Below, in pieces: positions 51,330 through 63,400 of a stretch of DNA of 64,000 bases; position 1 is the stretch's first letter, and each line of letters begins with the position of its first letter. Below the pieces are notes generated by a model that had not been told where the DNA came from, ran no database searches, and saw nothing but the letters and a program-made list of their open reading frames with translations. The stretch spans positions 598,001 through 662,000 of the forward strand of contig CM062202.1 in NCBI GenBank assembly GCA_031216445.1. The letters are read 5' to 3'. Origin of the DNA: Lateolabrax maculatus (taxonomy: Eukaryota; Chordata; Actinopteri; Acropomatiformes; Lateolabracidae). Both the position numbers and the translations under genes were made by a program.

Positions 51330-54262
51330 AGTCTTTCACACCCAATGTGGAAAACTGTACAGCCAATTCTATTTGTCTTTACCACGCTCCTGGTCCGTAT
51401 TCTGAATTTTTAGCAGAATTCTCAGAGTTTTTAACAAGTTTAGTCCTCAAAACAGATAAAGTCATTATTGTAGCTGATTTCAATATTCACGTGGACGTAG
51501 ATAATGATAGCCTTAGTTCTGCGTTTATCTCACTATTAGATTCGATTTGTTTCTGTCAGAGTGTAAACAAACCCACTCATTGTTTTAACCACACCCTCGA
51601 TCTTGTTCTGTCATATGGAATCGAAATTGAAGATTTAAAAGTCTTCCCACAAAATCCTGTCTTATCAGACCATTATTTAATAACTTTTGAATTTATATTA
51701 CTGGACTATAGGCCATTAGGCAAACATTCCTTCAGTAGATGCCTGTCTGATAGTGCTGTAGCTAAATTTAAAGAAGTGATTCCATCAGCATTTAATTCAA
51801 TGCCATGTCTCAATGTAACGGAGGACTCCTATGCCAACTCTAGTCCCTCCCAAATTGATCATGTGGTTGATAGTGCTGCAGGCTCGCTGCGAACGACTCT
51901 TGATTGTATTGCCCCTATCAAAAAGAAAATAATAAAACAAAAGAGGTTAGCTCCATGGTATAACTCCTTAACCCGTAAATTAAAAGAAACATCGCGAAAA
52001 TTAGAAAGGAAATGGCGTTCCACCAAACTGGAGGAAACTCATTTAGTCTGGCAAGATAGTCTTAGAACATACAGGAAGGCCCTCCGTAATGCCAGAGGAG
52101 CCTATTACTCCTCACTAATAGAGGAACATAAGAACAACCCTAGGTTTCTTTTCAGCACTGTAGCCAGGCTGACACAGAGTCAGAGCTCTGTTGAGCCATG
52201 TATTCCCAGAGCCCTCAGTAGTAATAACTTCATGAGCTTCTTTGATGATAAAATTCTAACTATTAGAGAAAAAATTCATCATCTTGTGCTCTCAGCTAGT
52301 TCAGATACATCTTTGAGTACAGGAACCTCAGGAACCTCAGAAGCAGCTGTAGAACCAGAATTATATTTAGACTGTTTTTCTCCAATTGATCTTCACCAAC
52401 TAACTTCAATGATTTCTTCGTCTAAACCAACAACCTGCTTCTTAGACCCCATCCCAACTAGGCTGCTTAAAGAAGTTTTACCCTTAGTTAGCACTTCTTT
52501 ACTAGACATGATCAATCTGTCTTTATCAACAGGCTATGTACCACGGTCCTTTAAAGTAGCTGTAATTAAACCTCTTCTTAAAAAGCCTACGCTTGATCCA
52601 GGGGTTTTAGGACCCGCACTAAACTGGTTTCAGTCGTATTTATCAGATAGATTTCAGTTTGTCCATGTAAATGATGAATCCTCCGTGCACACCGAAGTTA
52701 GTCACGGAGTTCCACAAGGTTCAGTGCTCGGACCACTTTTATTTACCTTGTATATGCTTCCTTTAGGCAATATTGTTAGGAAACAACCCATAAACTTTCA
52801 CTGCTATGCAGATGATACTCAGTTATACTTATCGATAAAGCCAGATGAAACCGGTAAGTTAGCCAAGCTTCAGGCATGTATTAAGGACATAAAAGACTGG
52901 ATGACCTGCAATTTCTTGCTGTTAAACTCAGACAAAACTGAAGTTATTGTTCTGGGTCCTAAACACCTGCGAGACGCACTATGTATAGATATAGTTACTC
53001 TAGATGGCATTGCCCTGGCCACTAGCACCGCTGTAAGGAGTCTAGGAGTAATCTTTGATCAGGACATGTCCTTTAATACCCATATAAAACAGACTTCAAG
53101 GACTGCCTTCTTCCACTTACGTAACATTATAAAAATCAGGCACATCCTGTCTCAAAAAGATGCAGAAAAACTAGTTCATGCATTTGTTACTTCTAGGTTG
53201 GATTATTGTAATTCTTTATTATCGGGCTGCCCCGATAAGTCTCTAAAGACTCTCCAGCTGATCCAGAATGCGGCTGCACATGTACTGACAGGAACTAGCA
53301 AAAGGGAACATATTTCTCTGATATTAGCTTCTCTGCACTGGCTCCCTGTGAAAAAAGAATAGAATTTAAAGTCGTCCTCCTCACTTACAAAGCTCTTATT
53401 GGTCAGGCACCATCATATCTTAAAGAGCTGATAGTACCGTATTACCCCACTAGAGCATTATGCTCACATAACACAGGGTTACTTGTGGTACCTAAAGTCT
53501 CTAAAAGTAGAATGAGAGCCAGAGCCTTTAGTTATCAAGGTCCTCTTCTGTGGAATCAGCTCCCAATTTGGGTTTGGGAGGCAAACACCCTCTCTTCGTT
53601 TAAGAGTATGCTAAAAACGTTCCTTTTTGATAAAGCTTATAGTTAGGGCTGGCTCAGGTGAGTCCTGAACCATCCCTTAGTTATGCTGCTATGGGCTTAG
53701 ACTGCTGGGGGACTTCCTAGGATGCACTGAGCTTCTCTCTCCTCCTCTCCCTCTCTATCTGTACGCATTCCTATCCCACTAATACAGGTTACCAACTCCA
53801 CTTCTTTCTGGTAGTCCTTGTGCTTTCTGTGCTTTTTCGCCTTCTCACTTTCTGCAGGTGTTTGTGCCTCTGGAGCTGTAGATTCTGGATCTGTGATTGC
53901 CGGCCGTCTACTGCCCCCATGTTCCTGCTCCACACTCACTGCTGCAGTTGTTATTATTATTAGTCTGATTTGTTGTCTCTCCTCCCCTCTCCCCCTCTCT
54001 CCTCCCCTTTCAACCCAACTCAGTCGATGCAGATGGCCGCCCACCCAGTGCCTGGTTCTGCTCGAGGTTTCTACCTGTTAAAAGGGAGTTTTTCCTCGCC
54101 ACTGTCGCCAAGTGCTGCTCATGGTGGGAACTGTTGGGTCTCTGTAAATAATATTTTAAAGAGTATGGTCTAGACCTACTCTATGTGAAAGCGTCTTGAG
54201 ATAACTTTTGTTATGATTTGGCGCTATACAAATAAAATTGACTTGACTTGACTTGACTTGAC
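51330..54262 (+). mobile_element. L2/Maui-like LINE nested in a CR1/Rex1-like LINE
   Basis: The longest L2 copy in the window. It starts inside the endonuclease (SICLYHAPGPYSEFLAEFSE, VIIVADFNIHVD, PVLSDHYLITFEF) and continues through linker (LAPWYNSLTRKLKETSRKLE, HKNNPRFLFSTVARLTQS) to RT. About 95 residues of RT, including motif A, are deleted in frame between LKKPTLDPGVL and GPALNWFQSYL (about 52605). Motifs B (GVPQGSVLGPLLFTLYM) and C (FHCYADDTQLYLS) are intact. The frame is closed at 53360 by a one-base loss compared with other copies, after which C-terminal sequence and a complete 3' tail (ending near 54262) follow. TACAC flanks both ends (51325-51329 and 54263-54267). Confidence 0.9.
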
Positions 54263-55400
54263 TACACCAACAGCTGCACCTCCAGTCACCAGTCTGTCAA
54301 GCTCCTGAAGTTTGCAGACGACACCACCCTCATTGGGCTCATCTCTGGTGAGGATGAGTCTGCCTACAGGTGGGAGATTGACCACCTGGTGACCTGGTGC
54401 AGCCAGAACAACTTGGAGCTCAACGCTCTCAAGACAGTGGAGATAGTTGTGGACTACAGAAAGAGCCTAGCCCCACTCACGCCCATCACCCTGAGACTCC
54501 CCAGTCAACATTGTTGAGTCCGTCCGCTTCCTGGGCTCCATCATCTCCCAGGACCTCAAGTGGGAGCTGAACATCAGCTCCATCACCAAGAAAGCCCAGC
54601 AGAGGATGTACTTTCTGCAGCACCTGAAGAAGTTCAACCTGCCAAAGATGATGATGGTGCATTTCTACACTGCCATCATCGAGTCAATCCTCACCTCCTC
54701 CATCACCGTCTGGTACGCTGCTGCTACTGCCAAGGACAAGGGCAGACTGCAGCGTATCATTCGCTCCGCAGAGAGTGTCATTGGCTGCAATCTACCATCT
54801 CTCCAGGACCTGTACACCTCCAGGACCCTGAGGCGTGCAGGGAAGATTGTAGACGACCCCTCTGACCGCGGACACAAACTGTTTGAGACTCTCCCCTCTG
54901 GCAGGAGGCTGCGGTCCATCAGGACCAAAACCTCTCGCCACAAGAACAGTTTCTTCCCGTCTGCAGCTGGCCTGATTAACAAGGCCCGGGACCCCCATTG
55001 ATTCGGACCGTTATCCCCTCCCCAACAGACACTACACGTTACATTAACACACACCTGTGGACTACAGTTTATACTTAAACCTTACACATTCAATATTTTG
55101 CAAATTCCTCACAGTTTTAGTTTTATTCATTTATTCATTATCATCTACAAAAGATATATTGCACATATTTAGTAATTTGTTTTTCATATTCTGTACTGTT
55201 AATTATACTTACTACTACTTAGCACTAGTACTCTAGTACTTTAAATTAGTATATTTATGCATACCCTTGCACCTTGCACTACTTGTCTGTACTTGTCTGT
55301 AATTGTCTGTACTTGTTATGCACCAATACACCACAGCAAATTCCTTGTATGTGAAAACCTACTTGGCAATAAACCCAATTCCGATTCCGATTCCGATGAA
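54263..55400 (+). mobile_element. CR1/Rex1-like LINE, 3' part
   Basis: Resumes the host LINE exactly after the L2 insertion: YTNSCTSSHQSVKLLKFADD (motif C, FADD), then LVTWCSQNNLELNALKTVEI, MYFLQHLKKFNLPKMMMVHF, SILTSSITVWYAAATAKDKG, and a C-terminal frame ending FPSAAGLINKARDPH (stop near 54999). The 3' untranslated region ends with TGGCAATAAACCCAATTCCG and an (ATTCCG)n tail at 55375-55398. One frameshift is visible near 54505. Confidence 0.85.
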
Positions 55401-56100
55401 CTTCAAGCTCGACAACTCTGAAACCATTTGAGTCCGAAGGACTGAATGGTGAACAGTTACCACCATTGCCATATAGTACAAAAGTTTATTTGTTTAATTT
55501 GATAGTTTTATATGAGCAGATGCTTGCCTCATCGTTAAGGTCCTACATGGGCTTGCACCTCCTCCACTAAGCCAGTTCGTAATGCTGAAGTATAGAAGCA
55601 AACAAACACAGCAAGCTTGGGTTTTCTCAGTTTGAGCCTCCCACTACTATTAATTGAGCATCGCGTTAGTTCAGGCAGGCCACGGAGTCAAGTTCAGCTC
55701 AATATCCAGCTACATCAGCTGACCATTGCAATCCAGGAGCCACATCAGCTGATGGATCAGCTGATTCCCTTCTATGCATCTATTGGTGATCTCACTCAGG
55801 ACGCCCTATTTAAGCTGCTTCAGCCGCCTATCCTGGCTGCTTCCTCCACAAGCCGCTTCACAACCCACCTCCACCCCAGCTCCTCCCTTCATGCTGTGTC
55901 TGACTTATCAATGTAATTTCTGTTGTCATTGATGCTGCTCTGTTCTGGACCCTACGGGGGTTCTTGCCACTGCTCCCAGAACAGAGAATACCGCCAAATA
56001 CATCTAACTGCAAATACATCTACTGCATGTAGATCAAGTTTCTTTGTCATAGTGGTCCTGACTGAATCTCAGGCAGAGTTTTTTCCTCAGTGTTGTTAAA
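55400..56100. other. intergenic DNA, possible repeat
   Basis: Between the LINE tail and the abcg1 3' end. The plus strand carries GGGCTTGCACCTCCTCCACT (55550-55569) and a 99-codon frame (55617-55916) rich in Gln and Leu without a recognised domain. Possibly part of another decayed element. Confidence 0.35.
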
Positions 56101-56104
56101 GAAA

Positions 56105-56667
56105 TGTTTCAGGAATGGGGGAGTAAATAAAGTCTTTATTCAGGAAATCATTTGTCTTTACTTTATTCGTAAACAGTCTGAGATACACAGAGTCCAACAT
56201 GTCCTCAGAGACAAACTAAATTAACATAAATGCTGTCTCTTTATAAACATACTGAACCACGAGCGCCTGTCCCACCTCTTCACCCGGACTGCAGAGGCTT
56301 TTATTCTGATAACCCTAAAGGAAAACCAGGTTTTCTCCAGGTGTTACTTGCGGTCCTTCAGGTTGTGGCACATAAGCCTTGAGGAATCATGAGACCAGCT
56401 CCTGACCCTGCAGGACCTGACGTGTCCTCACCTCGTCCTCTAAAGACACTCAGAGACCAAATCAAATCTACGTCCCAAATCTCCTCTCGTCGTCTCTTCT
56501 TTGTGTCATTTAAAAGTGAGCCAAAGTAGATTCAGTGTTCACATGTAGATAAACTCCACCGCTACACGCTAACTTTGGCCTAAAGGTTTTGTCCTAAACG
56601 CCGAATGTTGCCTCTCAGATGTTGTCCTCCTGTAACTCTTCCTCCTAGTCCTGCTCCTGGTCCTGGT
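56105..56667 (-). other. abcg1: abcg1 3' untranslated region
   Basis: Sequence after the abcg1 stop codon. On the minus strand AATAAA occurs at 56135-56140 and again at 56162-56167 (plus TTTATT), suitable polyadenylation signals about 530 and 500 bases after the stop. The exact end of the transcript is inferred. Confidence 0.5.
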
Positions 56668-56896
56668 CTACCTCTCAGCACTGATCTTGTAGCGGAGGAC
56701 GAAGTAAGCGATGAGCCTCAGGGAGAAGAAGAAGATTGCGAGGACGATGAAGTCCAGGTAGAGCTTGGCGTCCAGCATGTCCAGCTCCTTCAGGATGGCC
56801 TCAGACTTGTGGAAGTGACAGGTGTCATCTTGGTCACAGTGAAGATCTTCTCGGTCCAGACCATAGATGGATAGGATGACGCCCTCAAATCCATAC
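56668..56896 (-). CDS. abcg1: abcg1 last coding exon
   Basis: Starts in phase 2 with the end of an Arg codon, then YGFEGVILSIYGLDREDLHC, CHFHKSEAILKELDM, and the last TM helix (LYLDFIVLAIFFFSLRLIAY) to YKISAER and TAG at 56668-56670. Acceptor GTGTTTCAG. The phase demands an upstream exon of length 3n+2, which is not present. Confidence 0.9.
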
Positions 56897-59800
56897 CTGA
56901 AACACACCACAGCACAATTTATTCCAAACCTTCAGATCAATGAAACTGAGATACGTAAGATGTTACCTGGAAGGGGACATCAGCCATGGTTTTGGCCAGG
57001 TAGTAAGCCTTCAGACTGTACCAGTAGTTCAGGTGTTCCCTCAGAAAAACTCCCATCTCCAGAGGAACTGAAGCACAAACACACCGTCAGGTCCCAAATA
57101 ACACATTAAATAAAAGATCTGAACTACTATTATATATTCTATCATTAGATTATTATTCCTCATCATTCATGGAAAAGCAGGATTTTACTGTTGGAGCTCA
57201 TTTTGAACTGTTTTGTATCGGACTGCAGCTGATGATTATTTTCATTCTGGATCCATCTGCTGATTATTTTCTCCATTAATCTATTGATCGTTTGCTTTGT
57301 AACAATAGTGAAAATAGTGAGAAATGGCGTCACGATGAGCCGGAGCCCAAAGTGACACCTTCACAATGCTTGTTGTGTCCAACCAACAGTCCAAAGCTCA
57401 ACATTATTAAAACACATTCACAGGATTCAAATCATTCAAAGGAAAAGCAGAAAATCTTCACATCTGAGAAGCTGCAGCCAGGAAATGATTTTACAGGGAA
57501 AATGACTCCAACCATCATCACAAGAGTTCAGCTTCATGTTCTGTCAGTCCACTCACTGATTAATGACTGATGCTGTCAGCTGGACAAACTGTTGGAGTTT
57601 CATTTAGAACCAAACTTCACGTTTAGGAACTCTTCATGTGTAAAAATGTGAATCTGTAAAGTAACTAAAGCTGTCAGATAAATGTAGAGAAGTAAAAAGT
57701 AGAATATTTCCTCTGAGATGAGGAGGAGGACTCAGAACAAGAACCTCACATCTGTACTGTAGTACAGTACTCCTCCACTATTTGTATGTAAGGACGGAGT
57801 GATGATGTTGGGATTCATTATTTTTCCTGTCAACATTAGTTAAAGGACTAATCTGCCTGTTTTCTTGGCTGTAGCATGGAGTGTATAAAGTCGGTGTGGA
57901 GGATGTTCTGCATGTTCCACGTCCCCTCTGTGTGGACTCACAGGTGAGCACTGTGGGCATCAGAGCGGCGAACATGAGGAACAACATGGAGAAGAAGAGG
58001 AACCCTGAGTTACTGAGAACCTTCTTAGCCTCGTTCCCGATGCCCAGGTACAACAGACCAATCAGAACGCCGATCCCGATGTGAGAGCAGATCCTCAGGT
58101 GAGTCAGCACCTGCTCGACCAATGAGAACGTGGGTGTGTTACTCTGACATGTGTTCATGATGTTGTGAGCGTGTCCTCCAGGTGTCGCTGCTTCTTACCG
58201 AGTCTCGGAGGATGCTGAGGAACGTCCTCCTGAACAGGATGGAGAACTGAGTCATGCAACTGGCCGAGAAGCTGTGACAACCTTCAGACGACAAAGTGTC
58301 CTGAGAAACAAAGACAGCGTCAATCGTCTCTCACCATCCCGTCTCTGCTGATTCGTGACCTTTTTATATCACTGCTGAATCAATGTGATGACGTCCTTTG
58401 ATTTGCCATATATTAAATTCACTAAATCAACTGAAAACAGACATTTCAGTCTGTTTATTTCTCAATAAACCGTGTATCAAACTGATTTTCACTTTATCAT
58501 GACACATTTCAATATGTTGGTATGAAATCACATCAAGGATTTCATTCACATTACCCAAAAAACTACATCAAACAGATTTTAATACATTCTTTGATTGTTT
58601 GGTTGATTTACAGAAAATTAAAAGTGATTTATTTCAAGCAAAAATGTCAAATATTCCCTGATGGAAGCTTCTTTTATGTTTCATATCTCAGTAAACTGAA
58701 TCTCTTTGGGTTTGGACTAAACACATGATTTAAAAATGTAAGCTTGGACTTTAGGAAACCGTGGCAAGCATTTTTTATAGACCGGATAATTAATCTAGAA
58801 AATTTTAAATAGACATAACCAAAATGTACATGATGAAGGATGGAATAAATGAAGAAATGTCTTTATTTGGAGTAAATCTCAAGCTTTATGACGTGTTTCT
58901 GTATGGCCACAAACGTGTCGTCATGTTCAGATCACAACATAAAACGAATTCATATTAAAATATGTGTCTGAATCATCACAACAGGCTGAAGTAGAAGCCT
59001 AAGTAATATTTCTGTTTATAGTCACTTTGTGCTCAATTGGAAATATTCAGGCCAGATCACTCCATTGGTTCTAGTACATATTATTACTTTTATGTCTTAT
59101 ATTTTTTCTTTTTAAAATACTCCACATGCTTTGTTGCAGGGGGGTGTCTTGTAGAGGCTGAATTAATTTATTTTAAGTGACTTTGTTAGCCAAATTAATG
59201 AAAAACAACCTGCAGGATTCATGCTGGTTTGTTGGATGCCACTGTGTGTTTTAAATAAAGTTCCCCTCGTGTTCACTGCCTGGTGAGCATGTGTGTGTGT
59301 TTGGTTTTCACCTCCTCTGTGCGCTGCCACAGAAACGGGTGGAGGTTCGAGTCTCCGTTCAGCTCCGTCTGATAATCCTTCTCACACTTCCTATCCTGGA
59401 CGGCCTTCACCAGCCGAACCATCTGGTCACCGTACTCTCCGGACGCCACCTCCATCACTGAGGACGCAGCAGAGACACGTGATCACATGATGGAAAAGGA
59501 CACGAGGATCATTCTCTAAAGTCAAACTCACGACAGGATGTCAAAGTTTCACTATCTCTGGTGTCCACTAGATGCTGCTGCAGAGGAACTTTATCCTTTT
59601 ATAATCCACAGTTTACAGAGGTACGTATTAGTGGTACAAATTCAAGGTACTTGTACTTTACTCAAGTATTTCCATTTAATGGGGCTTACTACTTCTACTC
59701 CACTACATCTCATTTATCCGACAGTAAAGTACAAGTACCTCAAACTTGTACTTAAAGCTCCCATCCAGGCAGGTTTGAGGACATGAAAATACTCTGCTTT

Positions 59801-62800
59801 AAGTAACTCTAAACGTCTCCTCTTCTCCTTCATTGAAAAACTGAATATTGTTAATTTCAAACGTTTAACAGTTCTCAGTATGTGTGACCTGATGTTTCAT
59901 ACTGGACCGTGGTTGACTCCAAACTGGGAGTGATGTCATAAATCCTGCAGGTACGTTCAAGTGTTAAACTGAGATTTAAGGTGAAAGAAACTCAAACATC
60001 CCAGTGGAAGAGCAGGAACGAGACTTTAAGTGCAGCACTGACAGTATTAATAAAGTTGAGACATGGTGATCGTGAAGGACGGAGACACGAGCGGTTGGTC
60101 TCTCACCGAAGTCAGCCGGGTTGTGGTAGGTGGGGCAGTTGAGTCCGAGGTCTCTCAGGTAGGGAACCAGACTGGAGACGTTTCCTCTGTAGATACACTG
60201 ACCCTGACTCAGAACGTACAACTGAAACACACAAACCGTTCATGAGAGTAAGATGAAGATGATGAAGGCTGAAGATAGAGGAGTTTAGTATTAGTGGGTT
60301 AATGTGACTTTACTGTCTTAGATTAACTGCTGCTTCAAAACCAAACATCACATTTTACTGTGATGAAATAAGAAGAAATGCAGCCTGAGATAAGACAACC
60401 AATCAGATCAGTCAGCTGTTCTCTCTGTTCAATCACAGCCTCCTGCTCTGCTGTTCGTCCTCCAGCAGCGTCAACTGACACACTAACGCTCACAAGTCAA
60501 GTCAAGTCAAGTCAATTTTATTTGTATAGCACCAAATCATAACAAAAGTTATCTCAAGACGCTTTCACATAGAGTAGGTCTAGACCATACTCTTTAAAAT
60601 ATTATTTACAGAGACCCAACAGTTCCACCATGAGCAAGCACTTGGCGACAGTGGTGAGGAAAAACTCCCATTTAACAGGTAGAAACCTGGAGCAGAACCA
60701 GGCTCTGGGTGGGTGGACATCTGCATCGACCGAGTTGGGTTGAAAAGGGAGAAGAGAGGGGGAGAGGGGAGAGAGAGGGGGAGGACAGACAACAAATCAG
60801 ACTAATAATAATAACAACTGCAGCAGTGAGTGTGGAGCAGGAACATGGGGGCAGTAGACGGCCTGCAGTCACAGATCCAGACTCTACAGCTCCAGGGGGG
60901 AAATACCTGCAGAAAGTGAGAAGGCGAAAAAGCACAGAAAGCACAAGGACTACCAGGAAGAAGTGGAGTTGGTAACCTGTATTAGTGGGATAGGAATGCG
61001 TACAGATAGAGGGAGAGGAGGAGAGAGAAGCTCAGTGCGTCCTAGGAAATCCCCCCGGCAGTCTAAGCCTATAGCAGCATAACTAAGGGATGGTTCAGGA
61101 CTCACCTGAGCCAGCCCTAACTATAAGCTTTATCAAAGAGAAACGTTTTTAGCATACTCTTAAACGAAGAGAGGGTGTCTGCCTCCCGAACCCAAACTGG
61201 GAGCTGGTTCCACAGGAGAGGAGCTTGATAACTAAAGGCTCTGGCTCCTGTTCTACTTTTAGAGATTTTAGGTACCACAAGTAACCCTGCATTCTGTGAG
61301 CGTAGTGCTCTAGTGGGGTAATACAGTACTATCAGCTCTTTAAGATATGATGGTGCCTGACCAATAAGAGCTTTGTAAGTGAGGAGGACGACTTTAAATT
61401 CTATTCTAGATTTCACAGGGAGCCAGTGCAGAGAAGCTAATATCAGAGAAATATGTTCCCTTTTGCTAGTTCCTGTCAGTACACGTGCAGCCGCATTCTG
61501 CATCAGCTGGAGAGTCTTTAGAGACTTATCGGGGCAGCCTGGTAATAAGGAATTACAATAATCCAACCTAGAAGTAACAAATGCATGAACTAGGGTTTCT
61601 GCATCTTTTTGAGACAGGATGTGCCTGATTTTTATAATGTTACGTAAGTGTAAGAAGGCAGTCCTTGAAGTCTGTTTTATATGGGTATTAAAGGAGATGT
61701 CCTGATCAAAGATTACTCCTAGACTCCTTACAGTGGTGCTAGAGGCCAGGGCAATGCCATCTAGAGTAACTATATCTATACATAGTGCGTCTCGCAGGTG
61801 TTTAGGACCCAGAACAATAACTTCAGTTTTGTCTGAGTTTAACAGCAAGAAATTGCAGGTCATCCAGTCTTTTATGTCCTTAATACATGCCTGAAGCTTG
61901 GCTAACTTACCGGTTTCATCTGGCTTTATCGATAAGTATAATTGAGTATCATCTGCATAGCAGTGAAAGTTTATGGAGTGTTTCCTGATAATATTGCCTA
62001 AAGGAAGCATATACAAGGTAAATAAAAGTGGTCCGAGCACTGAACCTTGTGGAACTCCATGACTAACTTCCGTGTGCACGGAGAATTCATCATTTACATG
62101 GACAAACTGAAATCTATCTGATAAATACGACTGAAACCAGCTTAGTGCGGGTCCTTTGACACCAATCAAATGCACCAGTCTCTGTAATAGGATTCAATGG
62201 TCAATGGTATCGAAAGCGGCACTGAGATCTAACAGAACAAGTACAGAGACAAATCCTTTATCTGACGCAATCAAAAGGTCGTTTGTCACTTTCACCAGTG
62301 CTGTCTCTGTGCTGTGATGCTCCCTAAATCCTGACTGAAAATCCTCAAATAAACTATTGCTGTTTAGAAAGTCACATAACTGATTAACGACCACTTTCTC
62401 AAGGATTTTGAAGAGAAAGCGACGGTTAGATATAGGTTTATAATTGGCTAAAACCCCTGGATCAAGCGTAGGCTTTTTAAGAAGAGGTTTAATTACAGCT
62501 ACTTTGAAGGACTGTGGTACATAGCCTGTTAATAAAGACAGATTGATCATGTCTAGTAAAGAAGTGCTGACTAAGAGTAATACTTCTTAAGCAGTCTAGT
62601 TGGGATGGGGTCTAAGAGGCAGGTTGTTGGTTTAGACGAAAAAATCATTGAAGTTAGTTGGTGAAGGTCAATTGGAAAAACAGTCTAAATATAAATCTGG
62701 TTCTACAGCTGCTTCTGAGGTTCCTGAGGTTCACACGAAGGGACCCTGCACCTCCTCAGACTCATCAGCACTCAGAGTTCCACACATGAGGAGGGCCAGA

Positions 62801-63359
62801 TCGAATCCAGTCGGCCTGCAGAATAGAGCTTCCTCACTGCTGTCAGAGAGTGCAGGACGACCAGTTCAGGACCTGAGTTACAGATCAGTGAGTGTGTCCC
62901 TCCGGTGCTGCTGGGTAATGTAGTGTGTGTGCTTGTGTGCGGTCACCTTGTCGAAGAGCTCAAACAGCTTGGCGCTGGGCTGGTGGATGGTGCAGATGAT
63001 GGTGCGTCCTCCCTGAGCCAGAGCCTTCAACAGAGAGACCACCTGGAAACAAGAGGAGCTGTCCAGACCGCTGAGACGCACAGGAGGAGAAGACACGTTG
63101 TTTAGCGCTGTTTTATAGGCGGCCGAGCATAACACAGGCGTCAGAGGAAGAGGTGCACTGTGGGTAGTTTAAAAACTGAACCAGAATCAGGCGACAGGAT
63201 CATTTCTGACCTGGTGGGTTCATCGAAGAACATGACGGGGGGATTATTGACGAGCTCCAGAGCAATGGCCAGTCTCTTCCTCTGACCCCCCGACAGATGA
63301 GACGTCCTGGTTTTAGCGCAGTCCAGTAGACCCAGAGCCATCAGGATCTCCCGCACCTG

Positions 63360-63400
<41 letters not shown>

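Noticed and set aside
54560..55054. Overlapping frames on both strands at the end of the 49-55 kb LINE
   Set aside because: Only the plus-strand frame 54606-55001 follows the LINE polymerase; the others are shadow frames.
56605..57109. Plus-strand frames opposite the abcg1 3' exons
   Set aside because: They are antisense shadows of abcg1 exons with no motifs of their own.
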